Source: Lachnospiraceae bacterium
GTDB lineage: Bacteria > Bacillota > Clostridia > Lachnospirales > Lachnospiraceae
Length of the DNA: 40,635 nt
NCBI GenBank assembly: GCA_017484135.1
Contig: JAFUTQ010000039.1
Coordinates: 1-40,635 of the forward strand
Direction: 5' to 3'
The notes beneath the pieces are model-generated. The model was not told the origin of the DNA. It made no database searches and saw nothing but the letters and a program-made list of their open reading frames with translations. A program made the translations under genes and the position numbers. Positions 25,871 to 34,594 of this stretch are shown piece after piece. Numbering within the stretch: the stretch's first letter is position 1; each line of letters begins with the position of its first letter.

Positions 25871-26713
25871 ATGGACAAGATGGATAAAATCCGGATAAAC
25901 AAGCTGGAGGTGTTTGCCAGACACGGCGTGTTTGAGGAAGAAAAAAAGCTGGGACAGAAATTTCTGGTGGACGCGGTCTTTTACTTAGACAGCAGAAAGG
26001 CAGGAAAAAGCGACTGTCTGGAGGACTCTGTGGATTACGGAAAAGCCTGCCATTTTATTACCGAATATCTGACGAAAAATACCTATCAGCTGATCGAGAC
26101 AGCGGCAGAGCAGGTGACGCGTGCATTGCTGCTCAGGTTTCCACAGATAGAAAAAATCAATCTGTCTTTGCACAAGCCGTGGGCACCCATCGGTCTGCCG
26201 GTGGAGGATGTGGCGGTGGAGATCACCCGCGGCTGGCACACGGCATATATCGGGCTGGGCTCTAATCTGGGGGACAAGGCTGCCTATCTTGCGCAGGGAA
26301 TCCGGGAGCTGGAGGAACTGGAGGACTGCAGGGTGGAAAGGTCTTCCTCGCTGATTACCACAGAGCCCTACGGAATGACGGAGCAGGATGAGTTCTTAAA
26401 CGGAGTATTGGAATTACAGACCTTATATACGCCCCACGAACTGCTGGCGCAGCTGCATGTGATCGAGGCGCATGCGAACCGGGAGCGAAAGATCCACTGG
26501 GGACCGAGAACCCTGGATCTGGATATTCTTTTTTATGACGATTTGGTAATGGCCGATGATACGCTTGTGATTCCGCACCCCGATATGGCGAATCGGGAAT
26601 TTGTTTTGGCGCCTATGGCGGAACTGGTACCATATTACAGGCATCCCGTACTGCAGCGGACCATACAGGAGCTTTGGCAGATATGCAGAGAGAAGGAGAA
26701 GACGCAGAGATGA
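25871..26713 (+). CDS. folK: Fused dihydroneopterin aldolase and pyrophosphokinase (FolB-FolK)
   Basis: This 280-residue bifunctional enzyme covers two consecutive folate steps. Residues 1-118 are dihydroneopterin aldolase: INKLEVFARHGVFEEEKKLG, YLTKNTYQLIETAAEQV and INLSLHKPWAPIGLPVEDVA. Residues about 122-275 are the HPPK kinase: AYIGLGSNLGDKAAYLAQGI, EFLNGVLEL and GPRTLDLDILFYDD. No internal stop separates them. The ATG at 25871 follows AGGAAGGA at about ten bases. The stop overlaps the start of the HAD gene as ATGA. Dihydrofolate reductase and aminobenzoate genes are not in the window. Confidence 0.95.
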   Translation: MDKMDKIRINKLEVFARHGVFEEEKKLGQKFLVDAVFYLDSRKAGKSDCLEDSVDYGKACHFITEYLTKNTYQLIETAAEQVTRALLLRFPQIEKINLSLHKPWAPIGLPVEDVAVEITRGWHTAYIGLGSNLGDKAAYLAQGIRELEELEDCRVERSSSLITTEPYGMTEQDEFLNGVLELQTLYTPHELLAQLHVIEAHANRERKIHWGPRTLDLDILFYDDLVMADDTLVIPHPDMANREFVLAPMAELVPYYRHPVLQRTIQELWQICREKEKTQR

Positions 26714-27354
26714 AGACGGTATTATTTGATTTAGACGGAACAATTTCGGATTCAAAGGAGGGCATCACGAAATGTGCGCAGTATGCTCTGCGACATTTTG
26801 GGATCGAGGAGCCGGATCCGGACAAGCTGGAGTTTTTTATCGGGCCGCCTCTTCGCTATACCTTTCAGAAATACTACGGAATGGATGAAAAGACGGCGGA
26901 GGCAGCGACCGAAAAATACCGGGAACGCTATCATACCACGGGAATCTATGAGTGTCGGATGTATGAGGGAGTGCCGGAGCTGCTGCGCAGCTTAAAGGAA
27001 CAGGGGTATCAGATCGGGCTGGCATCCTCCAAGCCGGAGGAGTCCTGCAGAATCATTCTGGAACATTTTGGTATCGCAGAGTATTTTGATGAAGTTGTGG
27101 GCGCTACGATGGACGGAAGAATCGACAGCAAGAAAGAGGTGCTGCAGGAGGCGCTGCGACGACTTGAGATCGCGGATGTATCTCAGGCGGTACTGGTGGG
27201 AGATACCCACTTTGATGTAGAGGGCGCTGCCGAGGTGGGGATGTCCTGTATCGGGATTACCTACGGATTCGGCACCAGAGAGGAGCTGGAAAAGAGCGGT
27301 GCGGCGGAGGTGCTTGACAGTCCTTTGGAATTGAAAAAATATTTTGAAAAATAA
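26710..27354 (+). CDS. HAD-family phosphatase, phosphoglycolate-phosphatase-like
   Basis: This is a 214-residue haloacid-dehalogenase phosphatase. The nucleophile motif is VLFDLDGTISDSKEG. The cap region runs at about 15-80, motif II is LASSKP, and the metal aspartates are in AVLVGDTHFDVEGAAEVG. It resembles Gph/PpaX-like enzymes, but the substrate is open. Its place directly behind the fol genes could mean dephosphorylation of a pterin intermediate, such as dihydroneopterin phosphate; that is inference. The frame opens earlier at 26674, but ATG 26710 gives the ATGA overlap with folK and a standard N-terminus. A strong terminator follows. Confidence 0.88.
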   Translation: MKTVLFDLDGTISDSKEGITKCAQYALRHFGIEEPDPDKLEFFIGPPLRYTFQKYYGMDEKTAEAATEKYRERYHTTGIYECRMYEGVPELLRSLKEQGYQIGLASSKPEESCRIILEHFGIAEYFDEVVGATMDGRIDSKKEVLQEALRRLEIADVSQAVLVGDTHFDVEGAAEVGMSCIGITYGFGTREELEKSGAAEVLDSPLELKKYFEK

Positions 27355-27369
27355 AAACAATTATGTATT

Positions 27370-27394
27370 GAGCCCGTGACGGGCTCTTTTTTTT
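27370..27394 (+). terminator. Rho-independent terminator closing the fol run
   Basis: GAGCCCG (27370-27376) and CGGGCTC (27380-27386) form a perfect seven-pair stem with a TGA loop, followed by eight T residues. It begins 15 bases after the HAD stop codon. Confidence 0.92.
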
Positions 27395-27497
27395 GAAAAA
27401 AAATTTTCAAAAATAGTGCCTGTGAATTGTTTCTAAATATAGTAAAAACAAATAAAATAAAAACAACTTCAAAACAATATCGTACAAATTAGCAAAT

Positions 27498-27514
27498 TGT
27501 CAAATAATCAGACA
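27498..27514. promoter_or_regulatory. GlnR/TnrA-like operator upstream of gltB
   Basis: TGTCA, seven bases and AGACA form an imperfect palindrome with one departure from the TGTNA-N7-TNACA consensus of Bacillus GlnR/TnrA. It lies 18 bases upstream of the candidate -35 of gltB, a gene under nitrogen control in Bacillus. A second palindrome-like ACAA..TTGT lies just before it (27484-27500). The regulator itself is not in the window. Confidence 0.35.
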
Positions 27515-27532
27515 AATAAGCAAAAAAAGCTA

Positions 27533-27562
27533 TTTACAAACTGCTTTTTCATGGTGTAAACT
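27533..27562 (+). promoter_or_regulatory. Candidate gltB promoter
   Basis: TTTACA (27533-27538) is followed by TGTAAA after 16 bases or TAAACT after 18 bases (27557-27562). It is 35 or so bases upstream of gltB in very AT-rich DNA, after the fol terminator. Confidence 0.45.
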
Positions 27563-27596
27563 AAGATCAGACAAAAACAGGAAAGGATAAGATGCA

Positions 27597-30500
27597 ATGG
27601 AAAGACAGTGGAATGAGAGTACAGCAGTGGCTCAGGGAATGTATGACCCCGGCTTTGAACATGACAACTGCGGAATTGGTGCCGTTGTGAACATCAAAGG
27701 CATCAAATCCCATGAGACAGTGGAAAATGCCTTAAAGATTGTGGAGAATCTGAAGCACAGGGCAGGTAAGGATGCAGACGGGAAGACCGGAGACGGTGTG
27801 GGCATCCTGCTGCAGATTTCCCACAAATTTTTTGCGAAGGCCGCAAAAGAGTCGGGCATTGAAATCGGCGGAGAGAGGGACTACGGAGTGGGAATGTTTT
27901 TCTTTCCACAGGATGAATTTAAGCGCAATCAGGCAAAGAAAATGTTTGAGGTGATTGTCCGAAAGGAGGGCATGAAGTTTCTGGGCTGGCGCGAGGTGCC
28001 TACCGATCCCACCAAGCTGGGACAAAAGGCGGTGGACTGTATGCCCTACATCATGCAGTGCTTTGTAGAGCGCCCGAAGGATGTGGAAAAGGGACTGGAC
28101 TTTGACCGCAAGCTCTATATTCTGCGGCGTGTTTTTGAGCAGTCCAACGATGACACCTATGTGGTTTCCCTGTCCAGCAGAACGATCGTATACAAGGGAA
28201 TGTTCCTGGTAAATGAGCTGCGGCTGTTCTTTGGAGACCTGCAGGATCCGGATTATGAATCTGCCATCGCAACGGTTCACTCCCGGTTCTCGACCAATAC
28301 CAATCCAAGCTGGCAGAGGGCGCATCCGAACCGCTTTATCGTACATAACGGCGAGATCAATACCATCAAGGGAAATGCGGACAAGATGCTGGCCAGAGAG
28401 GAGACAATGGATCATGGAGCGCTGAAGGGCGAACTGCAGAAGGTGCTTCCGGTAATCAATTCCGAGGGCTCCGATTCTGCGATGCTTGACAATACGCTGG
28501 AGTTTTTGGTAATGAGTGGCATGGAACTGCCTCTGGCAGTCATGATTCTTATTCCGGAGCCTTGGGCGAACAATCATACCATGTCTCAGAAGAAAAAGGA
28601 TTTTTACCAGTATTATGCCACGATGATGGAGCCCTGGGACGGGCCGGCATCCATCCTGTTTTCGGACGGAGATGTGATGGGAGCAGTGCTGGACCGGAAC
28701 GGGCTGCGCCCTTCCCGCTATTATATTACCGATGACGATCAGCTGATTTTGTCCTCTGAGGTGGGAGTTTTGGAGATTGATCCTACCAAAATTGTGGCAA
28801 AGGAGAGACTCCGTCCCGGTAAGATGCTTTTGGTTGATACCATACAGGGACGGGTAATCGCAGACGATGAATTGAAGGAGCACTATGCCAACAAGCAGCC
28901 GTACGGTGAGTGGCTCGACCGCAATATGATCAATCTGGAGGATCTAAAGATTCCGAATCAGCGTGTGCCGGAGTACACCAAGGAGGAACGCCAGAGGATG
29001 CAGAAGGCTTTCGGATATACCTATGAGTCCTTAAAAGAGGCGATTCTTCCGATGGCATTGAATGCAGGGGAGGCAACCTCCGCTATGGGAATCGATACCC
29101 CGCTTGCCGCGTTTGCCGGAGATCATCAGCCGCTGTTCAACTACTTCAAGCAGCTGTTTGCACAGGTGACGAACCCGCCCATTGACTCTATTCGTGAGAG
29201 GATTGTCACGTCTACTACGGTATACATTGGAGAGGACGGCAATCTGCTGCAGGAGGATGCGGTAAACTGTGAGGTTCTGAAGGCAAAGAGTCCGATTCTG
29301 ACCAATACCGATCTGATGAAGATTAAAAACATGAAGGTGGATGGCTACAAGGTCGTGGTTCTGCCGATTACCTACTATAAAAACACAAGTCTGGAAAAGG
29401 CGCTGGATCACTTATTTGTGGAGGCAGACCGGGCATACCGGGATGGCGCGAATATCCTGATTCTATCCGACCGGGGGGTGGATGAGAACCACGTGCCCAT
29501 TCCGTCTCTGCTGGCGGTGTCGGGACTGCAGCAGCATCTGGTTCGCACGAAAAAGAGAACGGCTCTGGCGCTGATTCTGGAATCCGGAGAGCCGAGGGAG
29601 GTACATCACTTTGCTACCCTGCTGGGCTATGGCGCCAGTGCCATCAATCCGTACCTGGCACAGGATACGGTAAAGCAGCTCGTGGATGAGCACATGTTAG
29701 ACAAGGATTATTATGCGGCCATCAACGACTACAATGAGGCGATTGTCAGCGGCATTGTCAAGATCGCGTCGAAGATGGGAATTTCCACCATCCAGTCCTA
29801 TGAGGGTTCCAAAATGTTTGAGGCGATTGGCATCGATTCCGGTCTGATCAACAAATATTTTACCAATACGGTAAGCCGGATTGACGGAATCACGCTTAAG
29901 GATATCGAGAAGGATGTGGATGCGCTGCACTCCGCAGCCTATGACCCGCTGGGCCTTGAGACAGACCTTACCTTAGACAGCAGAGGACGCCACAAGATGA
30001 GGAGCGGGGCGGATTCGCATTTGTACAATCCGGCAACCATCCATCTTTTGCAGGAATCCACGAAACGCGGGGATTATCAGCTGTTCAAGCAGTATACCGA
30101 GCTGGTAAATCAGGAGGAGAAATCCTCAAACATCCGCGGGCTGATGGATTTCAACTTCCCGAAAAAGGGCATACCGCTGGAGGAAGTGGAAAGCGTAGAT
30201 AAAATCGTTACCAGATTTAAGACCGGAGCGATGTCCTATGGCTCTATTTCGCAGGAGGCGCATGAAACGCTGGCGATTGCTATGAACCGGCTGCATGGAA
30301 AGTCCAACACCGGGGAAGGCGGAGAGGATCCGGAGCGTATTGCCAGCAAGCACAGCGGAGTAAACCGCTGCTCTGCGATCAAGCAGGTGGCTTCCGGTCG
30401 ATTCGGCGTGACCAGCCGCTATCTGGTAAGTGCGGAGGAGATTCAGATCAAGATGGCGCAGGGCGCAAAACCCGGCGAGGGCGGACATCTTCCGGGCAAG

Positions 30501-32150
30501 AAGGTCTATCCATGGATTGCAAAGACCAGACTTTCCACTCCGGGCGTGTCTTTGATTTCGCCGCCGCCTCATCACGATATTTATTCCATAGAGGATTTGG
30601 AGCAGTTGATTTATGATCTGAAAAATTCCAACCGGGATGCCAGAATTTCGGTAAAGCTGGTATCTGAGGCCGGCGTGGGAACCGTAGCAGCCGGCGTTGC
30701 CAAGGCGGGAGCACAGGTCATTCTGATTTCCGGCTATGACGGAGGTACCGGTGCAGCGCCCAAAAGTTCCATTCACAATGCGGGACTTCCCTGGGAACTG
30801 GGACTGGCAGAGACACATCAGACGCTGATCATGAACGGACTCCGCAATAAGGTACGGATCGAGACAGACGGAAAGCTGATGAGTGGAAGGGATGTTGCGA
30901 TTGCGGCACTGCTCGGCGCGGAGGAGTTCGGCTTTGCCACCACACCGCTTGTGACCATGGGCTGTGTCATGATGCGTGTGTGTAATCTGGATACCTGCCC
31001 GGCAGGTATCGCGACGCAGAATCCGGAGCTTCGCAAACGCTTTGCAGGAAAACCGGAATATGTGGAGAATTTCATGCGCTTCATCGCAGAGGATTTAAGG
31101 GAGCTTATGGCAAAGCTGGGCTGTAGGACCATTGATGAGATGGTGGGACGCAGCGATCTTTTGACTGTGCGCAGTGATCTGACAGAGCGCGAGAAGGAGA
31201 TGAACCTTTCCCGCATTTTGAACAATCCGTTCGCCGGACCGAAGGATAAGGTAACCTTTGATCCCAAGCATGTGTATGATTTTGAACTGGAAAAGACAAA
31301 GGATCAGACAGTGCTGTTAAAACAGCTTGCCTCCGCCCTGGAGAAAAAGCAAAAGAGAGGCATTGATGTGGAGGTAACCAACACAGACCGCTCCTTCGGC
31401 ACCATGTTTGGCGCAGAGATCACAAAAAAATACGACGATACGCTGGAGGAGGATACCTTCATCGTGAAGTGTAACGGGGCAGGCGGACAGAGTTTTGGCG
31501 CGTTTATCCCGAAGGGACTTACGCTGGAGCTGATCGGGGATTCCAACGATTACTTCGGAAAAGGGCTTTCCGGCGGAAAGCTGGTGGTGTATCCGCCGGC
31601 AGGTGTGAAGTATAAAAAGGATGAAAATATCATCATCGGAAATGTGGCTCTTTACGGTGCAACCAGCGGAAAGGCGTTTATCAACGGAGTGGCGGGAGAA
31701 CGCTTTTGCGTGCGCAATTCCGGCGCTTCCGCAGTGGTCGAGGGAGTCGGAGACCATGGCTGCGAGTATATGACTGGCGGACGTGTGGTAATCCTCGGCA
31801 AAACAGGCAAAAACTTTGCAGCCGGCATGAGCGGCGGAATCGCCTATGTCTTAGACGAGGACAACGATCTGTATACGAGACTGAACAAGGAAATGGTATT
31901 TTCCGAGGAACTTACCAACAAATATGATGTCATGGAACTGAAGGAGATGATCAAGGAGCACGTATCTTTGACCAATTCCGAGAAGGGCAAGGAGGTATTG
32001 GACAATTTCAGCGAATACCTTCCGAAGTTCAAGCGGGTCGTTCCGTATGATTACAACCGCATGCTGATTGCAATCGCACAGATGGAGGAGAAGGGTCTTT
32101 CCTCCGAGCAGGCACAGATTGAAGCATTTTATGCAAATACAAGAGGTTAA
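27597..32150 (+). CDS. gltB: Glutamate synthase large subunit
   Basis: With the small subunit this enzyme makes two glutamates from glutamine and 2-oxoglutarate. It has 1517 residues, normal for the large subunit. A 24-residue propeptide precedes Cys25 of DNCGIGAVVN, the glutaminase nucleophile. The central domain is followed by the FMN synthase domain with GAMSYGSISQEAHETLAIAM and ISGYDGGTGAAPKSS. The [3Fe-4S] cluster cysteines are in MGCVMMRVCNLDTCPAGIA, spaced C-x5-C-x4-C. The C-terminal GXGXG beta-helix domain is visible (GGAGGQSFGAF-like and GGRVVILGKTGKNFAAGMSG). gltD follows 14 bases later, forming an operon. Confidence 0.97.
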   Translation: MERQWNESTAVAQGMYDPGFEHDNCGIGAVVNIKGIKSHETVENALKIVENLKHRAGKDADGKTGDGVGILLQISHKFFAKAAKESGIEIGGERDYGVGMFFFPQDEFKRNQAKKMFEVIVRKEGMKFLGWREVPTDPTKLGQKAVDCMPYIMQCFVERPKDVEKGLDFDRKLYILRRVFEQSNDDTYVVSLSSRTIVYKGMFLVNELRLFFGDLQDPDYESAIATVHSRFSTNTNPSWQRAHPNRFIVHNGEINTIKGNADKMLAREETMDHGALKGELQKVLPVINSEGSDSAMLDNTLEFLVMSGMELPLAVMILIPEPWANNHTMSQKKKDFYQYYATMMEPWDGPASILFSDGDVMGAVLDRNGLRPSRYYITDDDQLILSSEVGVLEIDPTKIVAKERLRPGKMLLVDTIQGRVIADDELKEHYANKQPYGEWLDRNMINLEDLKIPNQRVPEYTKEERQRMQKAFGYTYESLKEAILPMALNAGEATSAMGIDTPLAAFAGDHQPLFNYFKQLFAQVTNPPIDSIRERIVTSTTVYIGEDGNLLQEDAVNCEVLKAKSPILTNTDLMKIKNMKVDGYKVVVLPITYYKNTSLEKALDHLFVEADRAYRDGANILILSDRGVDENHVPIPSLLAVSGLQQHLVRTKKRTALALILESGEPREVHHFATLLGYGASAINPYLAQDTVKQLVDEHMLDKDYYAAINDYNEAIVSGIVKIASKMGISTIQSYEGSKMFEAIGIDSGLINKYFTNTVSRIDGITLKDIEKDVDALHSAAYDPLGLETDLTLDSRGRHKMRSGADSHLYNPATIHLLQESTKRGDYQLFKQYTELVNQEEKSSNIRGLMDFNFPKKGIPLEEVESVDKIVTRFKTGAMSYGSISQEAHETLAIAMNRLHGKSNTGEGGEDPERIASKHSGVNRCSAIKQVASGRFGVTSRYLVSAEEIQIKMAQGAKPGEGGHLPGKKVYPWIAKTRLSTPGVSLISPPPHHDIYSIEDLEQLIYDLKNSNRDARISVKLVSEAGVGTVAAGVAKAGAQVILISGYDGGTGAAPKSSIHNAGLPWELGLAETHQTLIMNGLRNKVRIETDGKLMSGRDVAIAALLGAEEFGFATTPLVTMGCVMMRVCNLDTCPAGIATQNPELRKRFAGKPEYVENFMRFIAEDLRELMAKLGCRTIDEMVGRSDLLTVRSDLTEREKEMNLSRILNNPFAGPKDKVTFDPKHVYDFELEKTKDQTVLLKQLASALEKKQKRGIDVEVTNTDRSFGTMFGAEITKKYDDTLEEDTFIVKCNGAGGQSFGAFIPKGLTLELIGDSNDYFGKGLSGGKLVVYPPAGVKYKKDENIIIGNVALYGATSGKAFINGVAGERFCVRNSGASAVVEGVGDHGCEYMTGGRVVILGKTGKNFAAGMSGGIAYVLDEDNDLYTRLNKEMVFSEELTNKYDVMELKEMIKEHVSLTNSEKGKEVLDNFSEYLPKFKRVVPYDYNRMLIAIAQMEEKGLSSEQAQIEAFYANTRG

Positions 32151-32164
32151 GGAGGGGACGCGCA

Positions 32165-33658
32165 ATGGGAAAAGCAACAGGATTTTTGGAATATGACAGG
32201 GAGAATGCAACTGCAGTTGCACCAAAGGAGCGTATCAAAAACTATAACGAGTTTCACACCCCTCTGACGCAGGAAAAGCAGAGAATACAGGCGGCAAGAT
32301 GTATGAACTGCGGGGTGCCGTTCTGTCAGGCCGGCATGGATATCATGGGGATGACCAGTGGATGTCCGCTGCACAATCTTGTGCCGGAGTGGAACGATCT
32401 GCTGTACACCGGTAATCTGGAGCAGGCGTACCACCGTCTGAAGAAGACGAACAATTTCCCGGAATTTACCTCCAGAGTCTGTCCGGCTCTCTGCGAGGCG
32501 GCCTGTACCTGTGGAAACTGGGAGGATCCGGTTACCTGCAAGGCCAATGAGCATGGCATCATTGAGTATGCGTATGAGCAGGGCTATGCGAAAGCAAATC
32601 CGCCGAAGGTGCGCACCGGAAAACGCATCGCTGTGATCGGTTCCGGCCCGGCGGGACTGGCTGCGGCGGATCAGTTGAACAAGCGCGGTCATTCTGTGAC
32701 TGTCTATGAGCGGGAGGATCGGATCGGCGGACTTTTGATGTATGGCATTCCGAATATGAAGCTGGAGAAATGGGTAATTGACCGCAAGGTTGACATCATG
32801 AAAGAGGAAGGTGTAGAATTTATTACCGGTGCGAATGTGGGCAAGGATATCAAGGCGGCAAAGCTTTTAAAGGAGTATGACCGCGTGATTTTAGCCTGCG
32901 GCGCCAAGAATCCCAGAGACATCAAGGCAACGGGCAGGGATGCCAAGGGAATTTATTTTGCGGTAGATTTTCTGAAGGCAACGACAAAGAGTCTACTGGA
33001 TTCTGAATTGAAGGACGGCAAATATATTTCTGCAAAGGGCAAAAAGGTAGTCATCATCGGCGGTGGAGATACCGGAAACGATTGTGTGGGTACTGCCATC
33101 CGCCATGGTGCGGTCAGTGTGACACAGCTTGAGATGATGCCGAAGGCACCGGATCAAAGAGCGGAGAACAATCCCTGGCCGGAGTGGCCCAAGGTCTGCA
33201 AGACGGACTATGGTCAGGAGGAGGCCATCGCACAGTTTGGTCATGATCCCCGTATCTATCAGACTACGGTAAAAGAATTTCTGAAGGATAAAAACGGAAA
33301 TCTAAGCGGTCTGGTAACGGTGCAGCTGGAGAGTAAGAAGGATGAAAAGACGGGCCGCATGCAGATGGCAGAGGTGGCCGGTTCTGAGAAACGGATCGAT
33401 TGTGACATGGTGCTCATCGCAGCCGGATTTCTTGGGACAGAGGATTATGTGGCAAAGGCGTTCGGCGTGAAGCTGAATGAGCGAACCAATGTTGCCACAT
33501 CCGCCGGTTCATACAAGACGAATGTGGAAAATGTCTATGCGGCAGGGGATACCCGCAGGGGACAGTCACTGGTCGTGTGGGCAATCCGCGAAGGCCGGGA
33601 AGTGGCACGCGAGGTTGAGGAGAGTCTCATGGGATATTCCCTGCTGGTAACACAGTAA
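32165..33658 (+). CDS. gltD: Glutamate synthase small subunit
   Basis: This subunit passes electrons from NADPH through FAD and two [4Fe-4S] clusters to the large subunit. It has 497 residues. N-terminal cysteines lie in CMNCGVPFCQAGMDI, SGCPLHN and CPALCEAACTCGNW. The FAD-binding Rossmann motif is IAVIGSGPAGLAAADQLNKR, and the NADPH motif is VVIIGGGDTGNDCVGTAIRH. The second FAD contact near the end is NVYAAGDTRRGQSLVVWAI. The start follows AAGGAGGGG. It sits 14 bases after gltB and 35 before the tcdA-like gene. Confidence 0.97.
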   Translation: MGKATGFLEYDRENATAVAPKERIKNYNEFHTPLTQEKQRIQAARCMNCGVPFCQAGMDIMGMTSGCPLHNLVPEWNDLLYTGNLEQAYHRLKKTNNFPEFTSRVCPALCEAACTCGNWEDPVTCKANEHGIIEYAYEQGYAKANPPKVRTGKRIAVIGSGPAGLAAADQLNKRGHSVTVYEREDRIGGLLMYGIPNMKLEKWVIDRKVDIMKEEGVEFITGANVGKDIKAAKLLKEYDRVILACGAKNPRDIKATGRDAKGIYFAVDFLKATTKSLLDSELKDGKYISAKGKKVVIIGGGDTGNDCVGTAIRHGAVSVTQLEMMPKAPDQRAENNPWPEWPKVCKTDYGQEEAIAQFGHDPRIYQTTVKEFLKDKNGNLSGLVTVQLESKKDEKTGRMQMAEVAGSEKRIDCDMVLIAAGFLGTEDYVAKAFGVKLNERTNVATSAGSYKTNVENVYAAGDTRRGQSLVVWAIREGREVAREVEESLMGYSLLVTQ

Positions 33659-33693
33659 AACGGACGATCAGTTCGCGGACAGAGGAATCTTAC

Positions 33694-34461
33694 ATGTTAA
33701 ATCAATTTTCAAGAACGGAATTATTATTCGGCAAAGAGGCAATGGAAAAACTGCAACAGGCAACGGTTGCAGTTTTTGGCATTGGCGGGGTTGGCGGTTA
33801 TACCGTAGAGGCGCTGGCGCGGAGCGGGGTAGGACAGCTTGTGCTGGTGGATGACGATAAGGTCTGTCTCACGAATGTTAATAGGCAGATTATTGCCACC
33901 AGAGAAACCATCGGAAAATATAAGGTTGAGGTAATGCGGGATCGCGTGCTAAGCATCAATCCAAGGGCAGTGGTGGAGGCCAAGCGCTGTTTTTTCCTGC
34001 CGGAAACACAGGATGAATTTGATTTTTCCGCCTATGATTATGTGGTGGATGCGGTGGATACCGTAACGGCAAAGATTGAGCTGGTGCTCCAGGCACAGGC
34101 GGCAGGTACGCCCATCATCAGCAGCATGGGAGCGGGAAACAAGCTGGATCCTACAGCCTTTGAGGTGGCGGATCTTTATGAAACCTCGGTCTGCCCGTTG
34201 GCAAAGGTGATGCGCAGGGAATTAAAAAAACGGAATGTGAAGCAGCTGAAGGTGGTTTATTCTAAGGAAAAGCCGATCGCGCCCATAGAAGATATGGCGA
34301 TCAGCTGCAGAGAGCATTGTATCTGTCCCCCGGGAACGGAGCGCAAATGCACCGACCGGCGTGCCATACCGGGCAGCAATGCCTTTGTGCCCTCGGTGGC
34401 GGGGCTGATCATTGCCGGGGAGGTCATCAAGGATCTCACGGGAGTGAGAGGGGAGAGCTAG
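33694..34461 (+). CDS. tcdA: ThiF/E1-family enzyme, probable tRNA threonylcarbamoyladenosine dehydratase
   Basis: This 255-residue adenylating enzyme is of the E1-like ThiF/MoeB/TcdA family. The nucleotide-binding motif is VFGIGGVGGYTVEALARSGV. VLVDDDKVCLTNVNRQI and later DAVDTVTAKIEL are typical, and the C-terminal ICPPGTERKCTDRRAIPGSN matches the TcdA-like group, which dehydrates t6A to its cyclic form in tRNA. There is no separate sulfur-carrier gene nearby, which also disfavours ThiF or MoeB. ATG 33694 follows AGAGGAA. It may be read through from gltBD. The tcdA name is family-level confidence. Confidence 0.85.
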   Translation: MLNQFSRTELLFGKEAMEKLQQATVAVFGIGGVGGYTVEALARSGVGQLVLVDDDKVCLTNVNRQIIATRETIGKYKVEVMRDRVLSINPRAVVEAKRCFFLPETQDEFDFSAYDYVVDAVDTVTAKIELVLQAQAAGTPIISSMGAGNKLDPTAFEVADLYETSVCPLAKVMRRELKKRNVKQLKVVYSKEKPIAPIEDMAISCREHCICPPGTERKCTDRRAIPGSNAFVPSVAGLIIAGEVIKDLTGVRGES

Positions 34462-34485
34462 AAATTTGTGCGTCTCTGCGCATAA

Positions 34486-34514
34486 AGAAAGCAGGGCAGA
34501 TGATTCTGCCCCGC
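34486..34514 (-). terminator. Likely terminator for the substrate-binding protein gene
   Basis: GCAGGGCAGA (34491-34500) pairs with TCTGCCCCGC (34505-34514) with one mismatch around TGAT. On the minus strand the stem is followed by TTTCTTTAT, so it best serves the leftward gene. It may also slow transcription from tcdA. Confidence 0.5.
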
Positions 34515-34594
34515 TGGAACTTCGTATTAGCGTGTTTGTCTTTATAGATACATTATAAAGATTTTTTCTGAAGGTGTAAAGGCTTGGCATGGGA

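Noticed and set aside
27732-28883. 383-codon minus-strand frame opposite gltB
   Set aside because: Shadow of gltB; no family features.
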